Assembly: GCA_964631235.1 (NCBI GenBank)
Contig: CAZVZX010000006.1
Location: 107,577-171,576, forward strand
DNA from: JARKPK01 sp964631235
GTDB taxonomy: Bacteria > Planctomycetota > Planctomycetia > Pirellulales > Thermoguttaceae
Length of the DNA stretch: 64,000 bases
Reading direction: 5' to 3'
Shown: positions 1-9,032 of the stretch, in pieces
How positions within the stretch are numbered: the first letter of the stretch is position 1
Layout of the letters: every line of letters begins with the position of its first letter
Notes under the pieces: model-generated
Seen by the model: only the letters and a program-made list of their open reading frames with translations
The model's database searches: none
What the model was told of the DNA's origin: nothing
Program-made: the position numbers and the translations under genes

Positions 1-1190
1 CCGTCGGGGCGTTCACTGCGCTGTTGGCGGCGCTGATCGCCACGGCCCAAACCGATTTGAAGCGCATTCTCGCCTATTCGACGGTCAGCCAATTGGGGTT
101 CATGTTCCTCGCGCTCGGCACGGCCGTATGGGCCGGGGCAGCCGCAGGCATGTTCCACTTGTTCACCCACGCCTTCTTCAAGGCGTTGCTGTTCCTCGGG
201 GCGGGCAGCGTGATGCACGCGATGGGCGGGGTGATCGACATCCGCCGTTTCAGCGGCCTGCGGCGGATCATGCCGATCACGCATTTCACGTTTTTGATCG
301 GCTGCCTGGCGCTGGCCGGCGTGCCGCCGTTTTCCGGTTTCTTCAGCAAAGACGCCGTGCTGCTGGCCGTCGATGCCCGCAGCCACGGGCCGATCGGCGT
401 GTTTTACCAAGTGCTGTTCTACTCGGCCCTGGCGACCGCGGCCCTGACGGCGTTTTACACCTTCCGCGCGTTCTTTCTGACCTTCTATGGCCCGACGAAG
501 ACGCCGGAAGAGGCCGGAAGCCACGCCCACGAGTCGCCGACGGTGATGACCGTGCCGCTTGTGTTGTTGGCCCTCGGTGCGGCTGCGGTGGGCGGCTGGT
601 GCGAGTGGACGCATGGGCTGAACGACTATTTAGCGCGCACCCCGCAGTGGACCGCCGTCGCCGGCGCACCGCAACGAGAAGCGGCTGCCGCGACCGCCGC
701 AAGGCAAGCTCCCAAGATCGTATCGCTTGCGACGAGCTCGTCGGGTACAGCAACCGAAGCAGCATCGCATGATCCCGCGCACGACAAATCGCATGATCCG
801 GCACACGACAAGGCCGCTCATCTTCGCGTGGCACTGTTGAGCACTGCGGCCGCCGTATTGGGGTTGGTTGCCGCGGCCGTGTTCTACCTGATCCGGCGGC
901 GCGACCAATCGGCTGCCACGGCCCCGGCCCGCGGGTTCGTGCGGCTCTGCGCGCAGAAGTTCTATATCGACGAATTGTACGAGGCGGTAATCATTGCACC
1001 GCTGCGGATCAAGGCGGCTCTATTCGCCTGGGTCGATAATGCCGTGATCGATGGCACAGTCGATGGCGTGGGCAAGGCGGCCTCGGGGCTGGGTGGGTTC
1101 TTGCGCCCATTGCAGAACGGCTTGTTGCCGTTCTACGCGCTGGCGATGATCGTGGGATTATTGATGCTTTTGGGAGCGATGTTGATTTGA
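1..1190 (+). CDS. nuoL: NADH-quinone oxidoreductase subunit L (5' truncated by window)
   Basis: Membrane-arm antiporter-like subunit of respiratory complex I, which couples NADH oxidation and quinone reduction to proton pumping. The reading frame is open from the window edge (first full codon at 3), so the N-terminal part lies outside. The visible 395 residues begin in the conserved core (TDLKRILAYSTVSQLGF), continue through antiporter helices with conserved HAFFKALLFLGAG and GVPPFSGFFSKD stretches, and end with the C-terminal amphipathic region and last membrane helix expected of NuoL. A His/Asp-rich stretch (SHDPAHDK twice) sits in the loop before the last helices, encoded by a 24-bp tandem duplication. 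Followed by nuoM and nuoN on the same strand, so it belongs to a nuo operon. The identification is secure; the start is not visible. Confidence 0.95.
   Translation, partial: VGAFTALLAALIATAQTDLKRILAYSTVSQLGFMFLALGTAVWAGAAAGMFHLFTHAFFKALLFLGAGSVMHAMGGVIDIRRFSGLRRIMPITHFTFLIGCLALAGVPPFSGFFSKDAVLLAVDARSHGPIGVFYQVLFYSALATAALTAFYTFRAFFLTFYGPTKTPEEAGSHAHESPTVMTVPLVLLALGAAAVGGWCEWTHGLNDYLARTPQWTAVAGAPQREAAAATAARQAPKIVSLATSSSGTATEAASHDPAHDKSHDPAHDKAAHLRVALLSTAAAVLGLVAAAVFYLIRRRDQSAATAPARGFVRLCAQKFYIDELYEAVIIAPLRIKAALFAWVDNAVIDGTVDGVGKAASGLGGFLRPLQNGLLPFYALAMIVGLLMLLGAMLI
765..812 (+). repeat. 24-bp tandem duplication inside nuoL
   Basis: Two consecutive 24-bp units (765-788 and 789-812) differ at only a few third-codon positions and encode SHDPAHDK twice. 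They lie in a hydrophilic loop of NuoL, so the duplication is in frame and probably tolerated. The acidic and histidine-rich character is unusual for this loop, but no function can be assigned. Confidence 0.85.
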
Positions 1191-1256
1191 GCGGGGTTGC
1201 CGGCGCGGCATCGCTTGAAAGGCCGCGAGTCGAGGTTCTTTGAGGGGAGTTGTTCA

Positions 1257-3200
1257 GTGTCGCTGGTGCTGCTTTCGGCCGTGTTGTTGCCCGCGTTGGC
1301 CGCTGCCCTCGTTGGCGGTTCGGCCCGGACTGCGCGGGTGGCAGCGCTGGCGGTGACGGCGACGGTGTTCGGCCTGTGTTGCGTGCTAGCCGTCCGCTTT
1401 CCCGGAGGCACAGCGCCTTTTGCGGCCATCGACTGGCCATGGTTGGCAAGTTCGAGCCAGTCGCTCGATATTCGCTTTGCGATGGCGATCGACGGGCTGA
1501 ATCTGTGGCTGATTGTCCTCAGCGCGCTGTTGAGCGTGGTTTGCGTGCTGGTGAGTTGGACGGCCGTGGTCGAACGGGCCGCGCTCTTCTATCGCCTGCT
1601 CTTGTTGCTCGAAACCGGCATGTTGGGCGTGTTCGCCGCCCAAGACATCATCGTGTTCTACATCTTCTTCGAGTTCGGGCTGATTCCGCTGTTCTTCCTT
1701 ATCGGCATCTGGGGCAGCGAGGAACGGCGCCGGGCGGCCGTGAAGTTCTTCCTCTACACCTTGGCCGGCAGCCTGCTGACGTTCTTGGCCATTTTGACGT
1801 TGGTGCTTTGGGACGGGCTGGTTGCGGGGCACGCGCCGCTGACGTTCTCCATTGCGGAGTTGACCGCGCGGCTCCAGGCGTCGCCGATGCCGTTGGGCGT
1901 TCAACTTGCGGTGTTCGCGGCCCTGTGGATCGGCTTCGCCATCAAAGTGCCGCTCTTTCCGCTGCACACGTGGCTGCCGCTGGCCCATGTGCAGGCGCCG
2001 GCCGCGGGCAGCGTTCTGCTGGCCGGCGTGCTGCTGAAGATCGGCGTGTACGGGTTCCTGCGGTTCAACCTGCCGATGTTGCCCGACGCTTCGGCCTGGG
2101 CTGCGCCCGCGATGCTCTATTTGGGCGCAATCGGCATCCTCTACGGCGCGTTGGTCGCGCTGGCGCAAAAAGACATCAAGAAGCTGATCGCCTATTCGAG
2201 CGTTAGCCACTTGGGCTTCTGCGCGCTGGGCGTGTTCGCACTCAATCCCGCGGGCGTGCAGGGCGGGGCGCTGCAAATGATCAACCACGGGCTTTCCACC
2301 GGCGGGCTGTTCGCCCTGGTGGGCATGATCTACGAGCGCTATCACACCCGCAGCATCGCCGAGTTGGGCGGCCTGGCCCGGCGCATGCCGCGACTGGCGT
2401 TCTTCATGCTGCTGATGAGCCTGGCGAGCATCGGCCTGCCGGGGCTGGGCGGATTCGTGGGCGAACTGCTGGTGCTGATCGGAGCATTTCAGCGCGGGTT
2501 CACTTGGCCGTTGGATAGCTGGGGCATTCAATTCCGCGCAATCGCCGTGGCCGCTGTGTTCGGCGTGGTGCTCGGCGCTTGGTATATGCTGTGGTTGATC
2601 GAACGGGTGTTCTTCGGCCCGCTCAGCGAACCAAGGCACGGCGATGAGAATCCGCCGGCCGACCTGAACGCCCGCGAGTCGCTGGCCCTGGTGCTGCTTT
2701 CAGCACCGATCGTTGCCATCGGCCTGTGGCCCGAGGTGTTCCTCCGTCCCATGGCCGAGAAGCTCGAAGAACTGGCCGCCCCGGCCCGCGTGCGATTCGA
2801 GTCGGGCAAGGGGGCGCCTTCCGGTCAAGGGGCACCTTCCGATCAAACGGTTGCCAAATCGCGCCGGCGATCGGCCGACGATTCCTTCGATCGCGCTGAT
2901 CGAATTACCTATCTGTCTTCCGATCGTTCAAATGTCGCGGTGTGCGGCGAAACCGGAGCTGCCGTCTCTGCTGAGGGACGCATCGAGGCAATGAATCCGA
3001 ATCGAGCCGTACCGGCAGCCTTACATGCCGGGCCGCCCGGCGCAAGCCGGCGCTGCGAGCGCCGCGCCATGATTGCTGAGAATTTGCCGCTGTCCTCCTG
3101 TTCGCGGGCCAACATTCGCCGTTTCCCTTCGGAGAACGAATCATTCGTGTTTGCCCAACGCATCGCTGAACTCTGCCGACCAATTGGGTGCCGAGCGTGA
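1257..3200 (+). CDS. nuoM: NADH-quinone oxidoreductase subunit M with long C-terminal tail
   Basis: Proton-pumping membrane subunit of complex I. The start chosen is GTG 1257, seven bases after an AGGGGAG ribosome site; an upstream in-frame start at 1197 lacks this and would add a non-membrane leader. The core has some fourteen hydrophobic segments. Typical NuoM stretches include EFGLIPLFFLIGIWG, the lysine-bearing helix AIKVPLFPLHTWLPLAHVQAPAAGS and KDIKKLIAYSSVSHLGF. The usual family length is about 500 residues, but this frame gives 647 because the last ~130 codons are a polar, Ser/Arg/Cys-containing tail unlike NuoM. The stop codon (TGA 3198-3200) overlaps a GTG at 3197 in the nuoN frame, so the tail may be retained for translational coupling. 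Function is certain; whether the tail exists in the mature protein is not. Confidence 0.93.
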   Translation: MSLVLLSAVLLPALAAALVGGSARTARVAALAVTATVFGLCCVLAVRFPGGTAPFAAIDWPWLASSSQSLDIRFAMAIDGLNLWLIVLSALLSVVCVLVSWTAVVERAALFYRLLLLLETGMLGVFAAQDIIVFYIFFEFGLIPLFFLIGIWGSEERRRAAVKFFLYTLAGSLLTFLAILTLVLWDGLVAGHAPLTFSIAELTARLQASPMPLGVQLAVFAALWIGFAIKVPLFPLHTWLPLAHVQAPAAGSVLLAGVLLKIGVYGFLRFNLPMLPDASAWAAPAMLYLGAIGILYGALVALAQKDIKKLIAYSSVSHLGFCALGVFALNPAGVQGGALQMINHGLSTGGLFALVGMIYERYHTRSIAELGGLARRMPRLAFFMLLMSLASIGLPGLGGFVGELLVLIGAFQRGFTWPLDSWGIQFRAIAVAAVFGVVLGAWYMLWLIERVFFGPLSEPRHGDENPPADLNARESLALVLLSAPIVAIGLWPEVFLRPMAEKLEELAAPARVRFESGKGAPSGQGAPSDQTVAKSRRRSADDSFDRADRITYLSSDRSNVAVCGETGAAVSAEGRIEAMNPNRAVPAALHAGPPGASRRCERRAMIAENLPLSSCSRANIRRFPSENESFVFAQRIAELCRPIGCRA

Positions 3201-4843
3201 CCGCCGAATTGCTCTTGATCCTGCTGCCCGAAATCGTGCTGGCCCTTGCCGGGGTCGGCATCTGCTTGGGCGGAGCGTTCGCGCGGCAGCGCCCGCGCTG
3301 GCATGCTACTGCGCTTGCGGCCGTGGCCGTCGCTGCATGGTGCCTGTACCGGTTCGGCGGGGTCGATCAGTTCGATGCGTTGCGTGCCGCGGCCGCCGCT
3401 GCCGGCTCGACCTGGCTGCCGCCGGTCGCCATTACCCCCTGGGTGCAGTTCGCCCGCGGGTTCGCACTTGGGGCCGTCGGCCTGTTGCTTGCCCTGCGCG
3501 GTGGGCGGGTTCAGCACGCGGCCGAGGCGGAATATGTCGGCTCGCTCCTGCTGCTGGCGGTCGGCGTAATGCTGGCCGCTGCGGCGGAAGATCTGGTGCT
3601 GCTCTTCGCCGCGCTCGAGCTAGTGTCGATCCCAACGTATCTGCTGCTCGGCGTGGATCGGACCGACGCTCAAGGTCGCGAGGCCGCGATGAAGTATTTC
3701 GTCCTCAGCGTGATCGCCTCGGCGATTCTCGTGTACGGGTTCGCGTTTCTGTACGGGGCAACCGGTTCGACGCGACTGCCCGAGATGGCCGGCGTTTTCG
3801 CCTCGGGCGCCCCGGGCCGGCTGGCGGCGCTGGGCCTGATCATTTCGATCATCGGCTTGGCGTTTCGGCTGACGGCCGTGCCGATGCACTTCTACGCGCC
3901 CGACGTCTATCAAGGCACCTCGTCGGCCAACGGCGCTCTGCTTTCGGTTGTGCCGAAGGCGGCCGGGTTTTTCGTGCTCGGACGGTTGCTGTTCGATGTC
4001 GTGCCGGTTCAGGCCGAGCTTTGCTGGCGGCTGCTTTTCGCTTTGGCCGTGTGCAGTATGACCCTGGGCAACCTGCTGGCCCTCAGGCAAGAAAATATCC
4101 GGCGGCTTCTGGCCTACTCGTCGATCGCGCAGTCGGGCTACATGCTCGTCGGCTTCTGTGCGGCCCTGGCCGGCATGGGCGGGCTGTTCGAGGGCGCCGG
4201 CGCGGACGATGCCGCTCGCGCTGCCAGCGGTGTTGCCGCGGGGTGGAACGGCGCGGCCGCGGTGCTCTTCTATCTGGTCGTTTACGCCGTTGCCGCCACC
4301 GGCGTGTTCGCAGCCATCGCGGCGCTGGAAGTCGGCGGCCGCCGGATCGACCGCATCGACCAACTGGCCGCTCTGGCCTATTCGCGCCCATGGCTCGCCG
4401 CCGCGCTGGCCGTATGCCTGTTCAGCCTGACGGGCTTGCCGCCGTTGGCCGGTTTTTGGGGAAAGCTGTTCTTGTTCGGCTCGGCGCTGGCCACCGCCGT
4501 CGATCCCGCCGGGGCCGCGGGCACGGCGAAACTCTTTATCGCCCTGGCCATCATCGGCGTACTGAATGCCGCGGTGGCGGCCGCCTACTACCTGCGCGTT
4601 GCGGCCGTGATGTACTTCCGGAAAACCTCAAGCGACGAACCGGCCGAAGCAGCCCAACCGCAGCCGCCGGCTCGATCCGACAATCGAACGGCTGGCCCAG
4701 CGATCGTCGCCCTCTTCGCGGCACTGCTGGTAATCGGCCTCGGGCTATTCGCCGGTCCGCTCGATCAGGCGGCTCGCCGCGCATCGCCCACCAAGATGAT
4801 TGCCCCGCCGCCCGCCGCAGCCGTGCCCGCCCCAAAGCAGTAG
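3188..4843 (+). CDS. nuoN: NADH-quinone oxidoreductase subunit N
   Basis: Third antiporter-like subunit of the complex I membrane arm. About fourteen membrane segments, with conserved FALELVSIPTYLLLG, AVPMHFYAPDVYQG and the NIRRLLAYSSIAQSGYMLVG stretch typical of NuoN, then a FSLTGLPPLAGFWGKLFLF segment near the C-terminus. The frame allows GTG at 3188 or GTG at 3197; the latter forms a GTGA overlap with the nuoM stop and is equally plausible, so the N-terminus is uncertain by three residues. Length of about 550 residues is slightly long because of a glycine/alanine-rich insertion (residues ~330-350) and a charged segment near the C-terminal end. Last gene of the nuo operon here; the next gene is convergent. 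Confidence 0.94.
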   Translation: MPSVTAELLLILLPEIVLALAGVGICLGGAFARQRPRWHATALAAVAVAAWCLYRFGGVDQFDALRAAAAAAGSTWLPPVAITPWVQFARGFALGAVGLLLALRGGRVQHAAEAEYVGSLLLLAVGVMLAAAAEDLVLLFAALELVSIPTYLLLGVDRTDAQGREAAMKYFVLSVIASAILVYGFAFLYGATGSTRLPEMAGVFASGAPGRLAALGLIISIIGLAFRLTAVPMHFYAPDVYQGTSSANGALLSVVPKAAGFFVLGRLLFDVVPVQAELCWRLLFALAVCSMTLGNLLALRQENIRRLLAYSSIAQSGYMLVGFCAALAGMGGLFEGAGADDAARAASGVAAGWNGAAAVLFYLVVYAVAATGVFAAIAALEVGGRRIDRIDQLAALAYSRPWLAAALAVCLFSLTGLPPLAGFWGKLFLFGSALATAVDPAGAAGTAKLFIALAIIGVLNAAVAAAYYLRVAAVMYFRKTSSDEPAEAAQPQPPARSDNRTAGPAIVALFAALLVIGLGLFAGPLDQAARRASPTKMIAPPPAAAVPAPKQ

Positions 4844-4925
4844 CGCCAGATGGGCGTTTGGGGGAACTCAACCAAGAGCACGGAATCGCAATGGCTCCGA
4901 ACGGGACCGCTCGATAGACGACGCG

Positions 4926-6623
4926 TTACGGTTTCGACTGCTGCGCGGCACCGGGCTGTTCGGTTCGCCGGATCGCAACCAGGTGGCTACGGGTGGCCAC
5001 GAAGATCGTATCGCCCACGGCTACCGGAGTGCTGTAGATCGACGCGCCGACGTTGTTCTCGCTGAGCAACTTCTTCTCGCGAGCGATGGCGAACACGGTC
5101 ACTTTGCCGTCTTCATCGCCGATGAAGAATCGCCCGTCGGCCGCCAACGGCGAACCCCACACGGCCGCCATCAAATCGTGCGACCACAGCAGCCGGCCGT
5201 CGCGGGCGTCGAGGCAATGGACCACCCCGGCCAAATCGGCCGTGAACACCAGCCCTTGGGCCACAACCACCTTGCTCAACGAGCGGTGCATCGATTCTTC
5301 GAAATCGAGCTTGCCGTTGCCGTTCAGGTCTCCTCCGGTGTAGCACCACACAGCGGCGCTGTTGGGGTTGGCCACCACCTTCTCGCCCGCGGCCGGATCG
5401 ACCGCCGTAACGCGGCGCTGCGGCGACGGCTTGCCCTGGGCATCGACCACCAGTTCGGCGCTCACATCGCCGCGTTTGGTCGGGTCGATGCACCAGAGCC
5501 GGCCCGGCCCTTCGCCGTATTCGGGATCCTGGCCGATGGCAATGAACACCTTGCCGTCGGCAATCACCGGCGTGGCGATCAGTTCGCAGCGGTCGCCGCG
5601 GCCGCCGCCCTTGTACACGGCGGTTTTCGGGTTGCAGTCGAACTTCCAAAGCAGTTCCGCCTTGCCGTCCGCCGACGGGGCGGCGCGAAAGCTGTACAGC
5701 CAGCCGTCGCCGCCGGGAAAGATCGCTTGCGGCACCCCGCCCAACTCGCCGGCCGCCGGCGAGCCCCATTGCCCATGCAGTATGCCCGGATTCGGCGAGT
5801 TGTCGGTCCAAAGCACCTTGCCCGTGCGTTTGTCGAGGGCGACGAAGGCCGGGGCGTCGGGCGCGGGCAGCTTCTTGTGCTCCTCGTCGATGCCGTTGGA
5901 GGTGCCCACCAGCAGCAAATCGCCCCAAGCCGTCACCGAGCAACTGGCCATGTTGTGCTGCACCGAGCCGAGCGATTTCATCATGTCGAATCGCCAAACG
6001 ATGTCGGCCTCGTCGCGGTTTTCATTCGGTTCGTCGCGGTAGGGGCCGTCGTTCTCGCCGTCGGCAAAGCCCTCCAGATCGAGACAGAGCACTTCGCCCA
6101 AGTTGGTGACGATCCACACGCGATCGCCTTCGACCAACGGCACGGAACAGATGCCCTGGAGTTCCCAATCAACCGCGTCGCCCAGCGGGTGCTTCTCGCG
6201 CGAAAGCTGCCAAAGGAATCGCCCGTCGCGGCGGTCGAACGCGAACAGACACCCCAAATCGACCTTCTTCGGATAGCGGGCAAGGTAGCCCGCTCCGTTG
6301 TTGCCGGCGCAGAGCACCTTGTTGCCGGCGACAACAGGCGTGCCGTAGCTTTGCGAACCGAGCCGGGCAACCCAGGCGATGTTCTCCGCCGACTGGCGAT
6401 CCCATTGGCCCGACTCGGCATCGTATTCGCCGATCGACCAAGTCTCGGGCAAGTTTTTCGCGGGCGAAACATTGTTGCGGCCGGCCGAGCCGCCCCATTG
6501 GAGCCAGTCGGCCTCCGCCGCTGCCGCGAACGATGCCCCATCGGTGGCCAAACCGGCCAGACCGATCGACACTCCGGCCGCTGCCGACACAAACAAAAGA
6601 CCGAATCGAACCATTGTTTTCAT
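4926..6623 (-). CDS. Secreted PQQ-type beta-propeller (BamB-like) protein
   Basis: Predicted exported beta-propeller protein. The start is ATG 6623 (MKTMVRFGLL), giving a clear Sec signal sequence of ~37 residues ending in an Ala-rich segment; an upstream ATG at 6752 would put a charged leader before the signal. The mature part has repeated PQQ-like blades, with motifs such as GTPVVAGNKVLCAGNNG, GRFLWQLSREK, DGRLLWSHDLMAAVWGSPLAADG and ASIYSTPVAVGDTIFVATRSHLVAI. These resemble BamB and PQQ-dependent dehydrogenase propellers, but no dehydrogenase catalytic signature or haem motif was recognised. Such proteins are abundant in planctomycetes and their role is generally unknown. It is convergent with nuoN and divergent from xseA. 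About 565 residues. Confidence 0.8.
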   Translation of the reverse strand: MKTMVRFGLLFVSAAAGVSIGLAGLATDGASFAAAAEADWLQWGGSAGRNNVSPAKNLPETWSIGEYDAESGQWDRQSAENIAWVARLGSQSYGTPVVAGNKVLCAGNNGAGYLARYPKKVDLGCLFAFDRRDGRFLWQLSREKHPLGDAVDWELQGICSVPLVEGDRVWIVTNLGEVLCLDLEGFADGENDGPYRDEPNENRDEADIVWRFDMMKSLGSVQHNMASCSVTAWGDLLLVGTSNGIDEEHKKLPAPDAPAFVALDKRTGKVLWTDNSPNPGILHGQWGSPAAGELGGVPQAIFPGGDGWLYSFRAAPSADGKAELLWKFDCNPKTAVYKGGGRGDRCELIATPVIADGKVFIAIGQDPEYGEGPGRLWCIDPTKRGDVSAELVVDAQGKPSPQRRVTAVDPAAGEKVVANPNSAAVWCYTGGDLNGNGKLDFEESMHRSLSKVVVAQGLVFTADLAGVVHCLDARDGRLLWSHDLMAAVWGSPLAADGRFFIGDEDGKVTVFAIAREKKLLSENNVGASIYSTPVAVGDTIFVATRSHLVAIRRTEQPGAAQQSKP

Positions 6624-7042
6624 TGATCCCGTTTGCAAACGTTCTGCGATCCCCCTCGCGCGCAAAAAGGCATCTGTTCTCGCTGCGGTAAAGGTGCGTC
6701 TATCGCCGCGCAAGGGGCACAAAAAAGGCGAGACAAACGCAAGGCGGGCCAAGCGGCGACTAACTTGCCATCGGCCGCTTCGCTGCGATCTCGGCCGCCG
6801 CGCTCATCGAACGGACTAACTGAGCCGGGCGGCTGGCAGCCGTTGCCCTTCGTCGTGCAGACCCACTTAGCGTACACGGCAGACTGCTGATCACGCAAGT
6901 GAAACAAGCCCCGTTCGCGAAACTCAGCCGAGCATCTACAAACAAGGATCGAACCCAACTTTCGATAGCTCGCGGTTTCCCGTAAACTACTCGGACCGTC
7001 GTTGTACGTTCTGCCGAAACGAAGAAGATTCAAAACAGAGCC
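6624..7042. other. Intergenic region between divergent propeller gene and xseA
   Basis: About 420 bases with no convincing gene. It must carry the promoters for both divergent genes, but no clear -35/-10 pair was recognised. A segment around 6831-6880 is weakly similar to the dispersed 100-bp repeat seen elsewhere, but too degenerate to call as a copy. Confidence 0.5.
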
Positions 7043-8347
7043 ATGGCCGCCAAGCGCCCGATCAAGTACGAAACGCCGTCGCTTTTTTCCGAGCCGAATC
7101 AGCCGGCGCCGTTGAGCGTTTCGGAACTGACCGCGCAAATCAAGGCGGTGGTCGAGCATTCGTTCGCCCGCGTTTATGTCGCCGGCGAGATCGGCGATTT
7201 GGCACGCCCGGCCTCGGGGCACATTTACTTGACGCTCAAAGACGATGTGGCGCAGATTCGCGGCGTGCTGTGGCGGAGCAAAGCCCAACGGCTGAAGTTC
7301 GCCTTGGACGAAGGAATGGAGGTGCTTTGCCGCGGCACGGTCGAAATCTACCCGCCGCGCGGAACCTATCAACTGATAATCGATCAGATCGAACCGCGGG
7401 GGATCGGCGCGCTCGAATTGGCGTTTCGCCAGTTGCATGCCAAGCTCGCGGCCGAGGGGTTGTTCGATCCGGCTCGGAAGCGTCCCTTGCCGCGTTGGGT
7501 GCGCTCGTTGGCACTGGTGACTAGCCCGAGCGGCGCGGCCGTCCGCGACTTCATCCAAGTGCTGCGGCGGCGGTGGCGGGGATTGTCGGTGTTGATCGTG
7601 CCGACGCGCGTGCAGGGCGAGGGCGCCGGGGCCGAGATCGCCGCGGCCATTGCTCGGGCCAACCGCGTCCGACGGCCGCTCGATTGTCTTGTGCTGGCCC
7701 GCGGGGGCGGAAGCAGCGACGACCTTTGGGCATTCAACGAGGAAGTCGTGGTTCGGGCGATTGCAGCCTCGCGATTGCCGGTGGTTTCGGCCGTCGGACA
7801 CGAGATCGACGTTACGCTGGCCGACTTGGCCGCCGACCTCCGGGCACTGACGCCGAGCGAGGCCGCCGAGCGCATCGTTCCCTCGGCTGACGAATGGGCC
7901 GCCCAGTTGGCCCAATGGCAACGCCGGTTGGCCGGTGCCGTCCGCTCCCGGCTGACCGCTGCGCGCACCCAGCTCGAAACGCTGGCCCGCAGCGCCGTCT
8001 TCCGACGGCCGGCCGAGCTGGTTCGCGTCAAGGCGCAATACCTCGACGAGTTGGCCGACGCCGCCGCAAGGGCCATCGAATCGTGCCGCCGCAACGCCCA
8101 ACTCCGATTGGAATCGGCGGCCGCGCGGCTCGAATCGCTCAGCCCGTTGGGCGTGTTGGCCCGCGGCTATTCATTGACCCAGCACGGCGACGACGGCCGC
8201 GTGGTGCGCGATGCCGCGTCGCTACGGCCCGGCGAGGTGATCACCACTCGCTTCGCCCGCGGCAAGGCCTCTAGCCGAGTCGAAACGATCGAGGCGGAAT
8301 CGGCCCCGCTCGAACCATCCAAGATCAATCCCCTCGGATCGGCTTGA
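7043..8347 (+). CDS. xseA: Exodeoxyribonuclease VII large subunit
   Basis: Large catalytic subunit of exonuclease VII, which degrades single-stranded DNA in both directions into oligonucleotides. Residues ~18-120 form the OB-fold nucleic acid-binding domain (SVSELTAQIKAVVE, VYVAGEIGDLARPASGHIYL). The catalytic part carries the family motif RGGGSSDDLWAFNEE at ~219-233 and VGHEIDVTLADLAADLRALTPSEAAE at ~250-275, read in consecutive pieces. The C-terminal third is helical and Arg/Ala-rich as usual, ending in LARGYSLTQ and a short charged tail. The 434-residue length fits the family. ATG 7043 follows a weakly purine-rich leader. No xseB-like small-subunit ORF is visible next to it. Confidence 0.95.
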   Translation: MAAKRPIKYETPSLFSEPNQPAPLSVSELTAQIKAVVEHSFARVYVAGEIGDLARPASGHIYLTLKDDVAQIRGVLWRSKAQRLKFALDEGMEVLCRGTVEIYPPRGTYQLIIDQIEPRGIGALELAFRQLHAKLAAEGLFDPARKRPLPRWVRSLALVTSPSGAAVRDFIQVLRRRWRGLSVLIVPTRVQGEGAGAEIAAAIARANRVRRPLDCLVLARGGGSSDDLWAFNEEVVVRAIAASRLPVVSAVGHEIDVTLADLAADLRALTPSEAAERIVPSADEWAAQLAQWQRRLAGAVRSRLTAARTQLETLARSAVFRRPAELVRVKAQYLDELADAAARAIESCRRNAQLRLESAAARLESLSPLGVLARGYSLTQHGDDGRVVRDAASLRPGEVITTRFARGKASSRVETIEAESAPLEPSKINPLGSA

Positions 8348-8473
8348 ACGCGCAAGCCGCCCGACGAGTCGCTCGGCGCGAAGAATTCGCCTCGCGCCGC
8401 CGATGACGAGCCGTCGCCGCAGCGGCTGCCGTTCCTTTTCGAGAGGGGACGACACGAACCCCCGAGGCTGCCT

Positions 8474-8884
8474 CTATCGCGGCAACGAACGGTGGAAATG
8501 GACATGCTTCCACCCGCTCGCGGTGCGATGCCACACGCGCGTTTCTTCGCAACGCGCTGTTTGCGGCTTGCCGTCGTCGCCCATGCGCTGCGTCAGGCGG
8601 ATGTAGCAGAGCACAGCCACATCGTCGCCGAGAAAGCGGACGTGCGGCGACGCCATCGTCGTATTGTGGGCGCCGGGCGTGCCTCCCTGATCGAAGTAGA
8701 ATCCGTGGAAATCGAGCCCTTCGACCAGCGCCCCGCACGCCTCAGGCTCGAACGCGGTGATCGTCGGATCGCACAGCGAGCTATATGTTTCCCAGTCGCC
8801 AACCATGATGCTTTCGAGCAAACGCTGGTTGATCGCCAGCAGTTCCTCGCACAAGGCCTTCTTGCCGGGAGAGTAGAGTTCCAT
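8474..8884 (-). CDS. CaMKII-association-domain-like protein (NTF2 fold)
   Basis: A 136-residue stand-alone domain resembling the association (hub) domain of calcium/calmodulin-dependent kinase II, a member of the NTF2/SnoaL fold. Recognisable features are the first helix LLAINQRLLESIMVGDWETY, the segment CDPTITAFEPEACGALVEG, the FHGFYFD motif, and the strand pair VLCYIRLTQRM...EETRVWHRTASGWKHVHFHRS. The start is ATG 8884 (MELYSPGKK), because the region before it reads as Arg-rich non-coding sequence. Bacterial homologues are small oligomerising proteins of mostly unknown ligand. It lies between convergent xseA and co-directional thyX, with no obvious partner kinase. Family assignment is fairly confident; function is unknown. 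Confidence 0.8.
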   Translation of the reverse strand: MELYSPGKKALCEELLAINQRLLESIMVGDWETYSSLCDPTITAFEPEACGALVEGLDFHGFYFDQGGTPGAHNTTMASPHVRFLGDDVAVLCYIRLTQRMGDDGKPQTARCEETRVWHRTASGWKHVHFHRSLPR

Positions 8885-9032
8885 ACGGTCTTTCCTTTTT
8901 CTCGTTCGCCAAGGGCGATGATCACGAAGCCGTCCGCCGCCCCGTCGGCCGCACGCGGCTGAACGCACAAACTCGCCAAACTCGTTCGCGTCTTCGGCGA
9001 TCGAGCCCTCTGACTCGATCGCCGACGTTCGA

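Noticed and set aside
3073..4917. Plus-strand frame of 614 codons overlapping nuoN
   Set aside because: Arg/Gly-rich out-of-frame shadow of nuoN.
4800..6626. Plus-strand frame opposite the propeller gene
   Set aside because: Antisense shadow; the minus-strand protein has a signal peptide and repeated blade motifs.
6831..6930. Possible eighth copy of the dispersed repeat
   Set aside because: Only GTGCAG-CCC-like similarity in the core; too degenerate to claim.
8348..8473. Possible xseB after xseA
   Set aside because: The short frames there lack the XseB pattern and ribosome sites.
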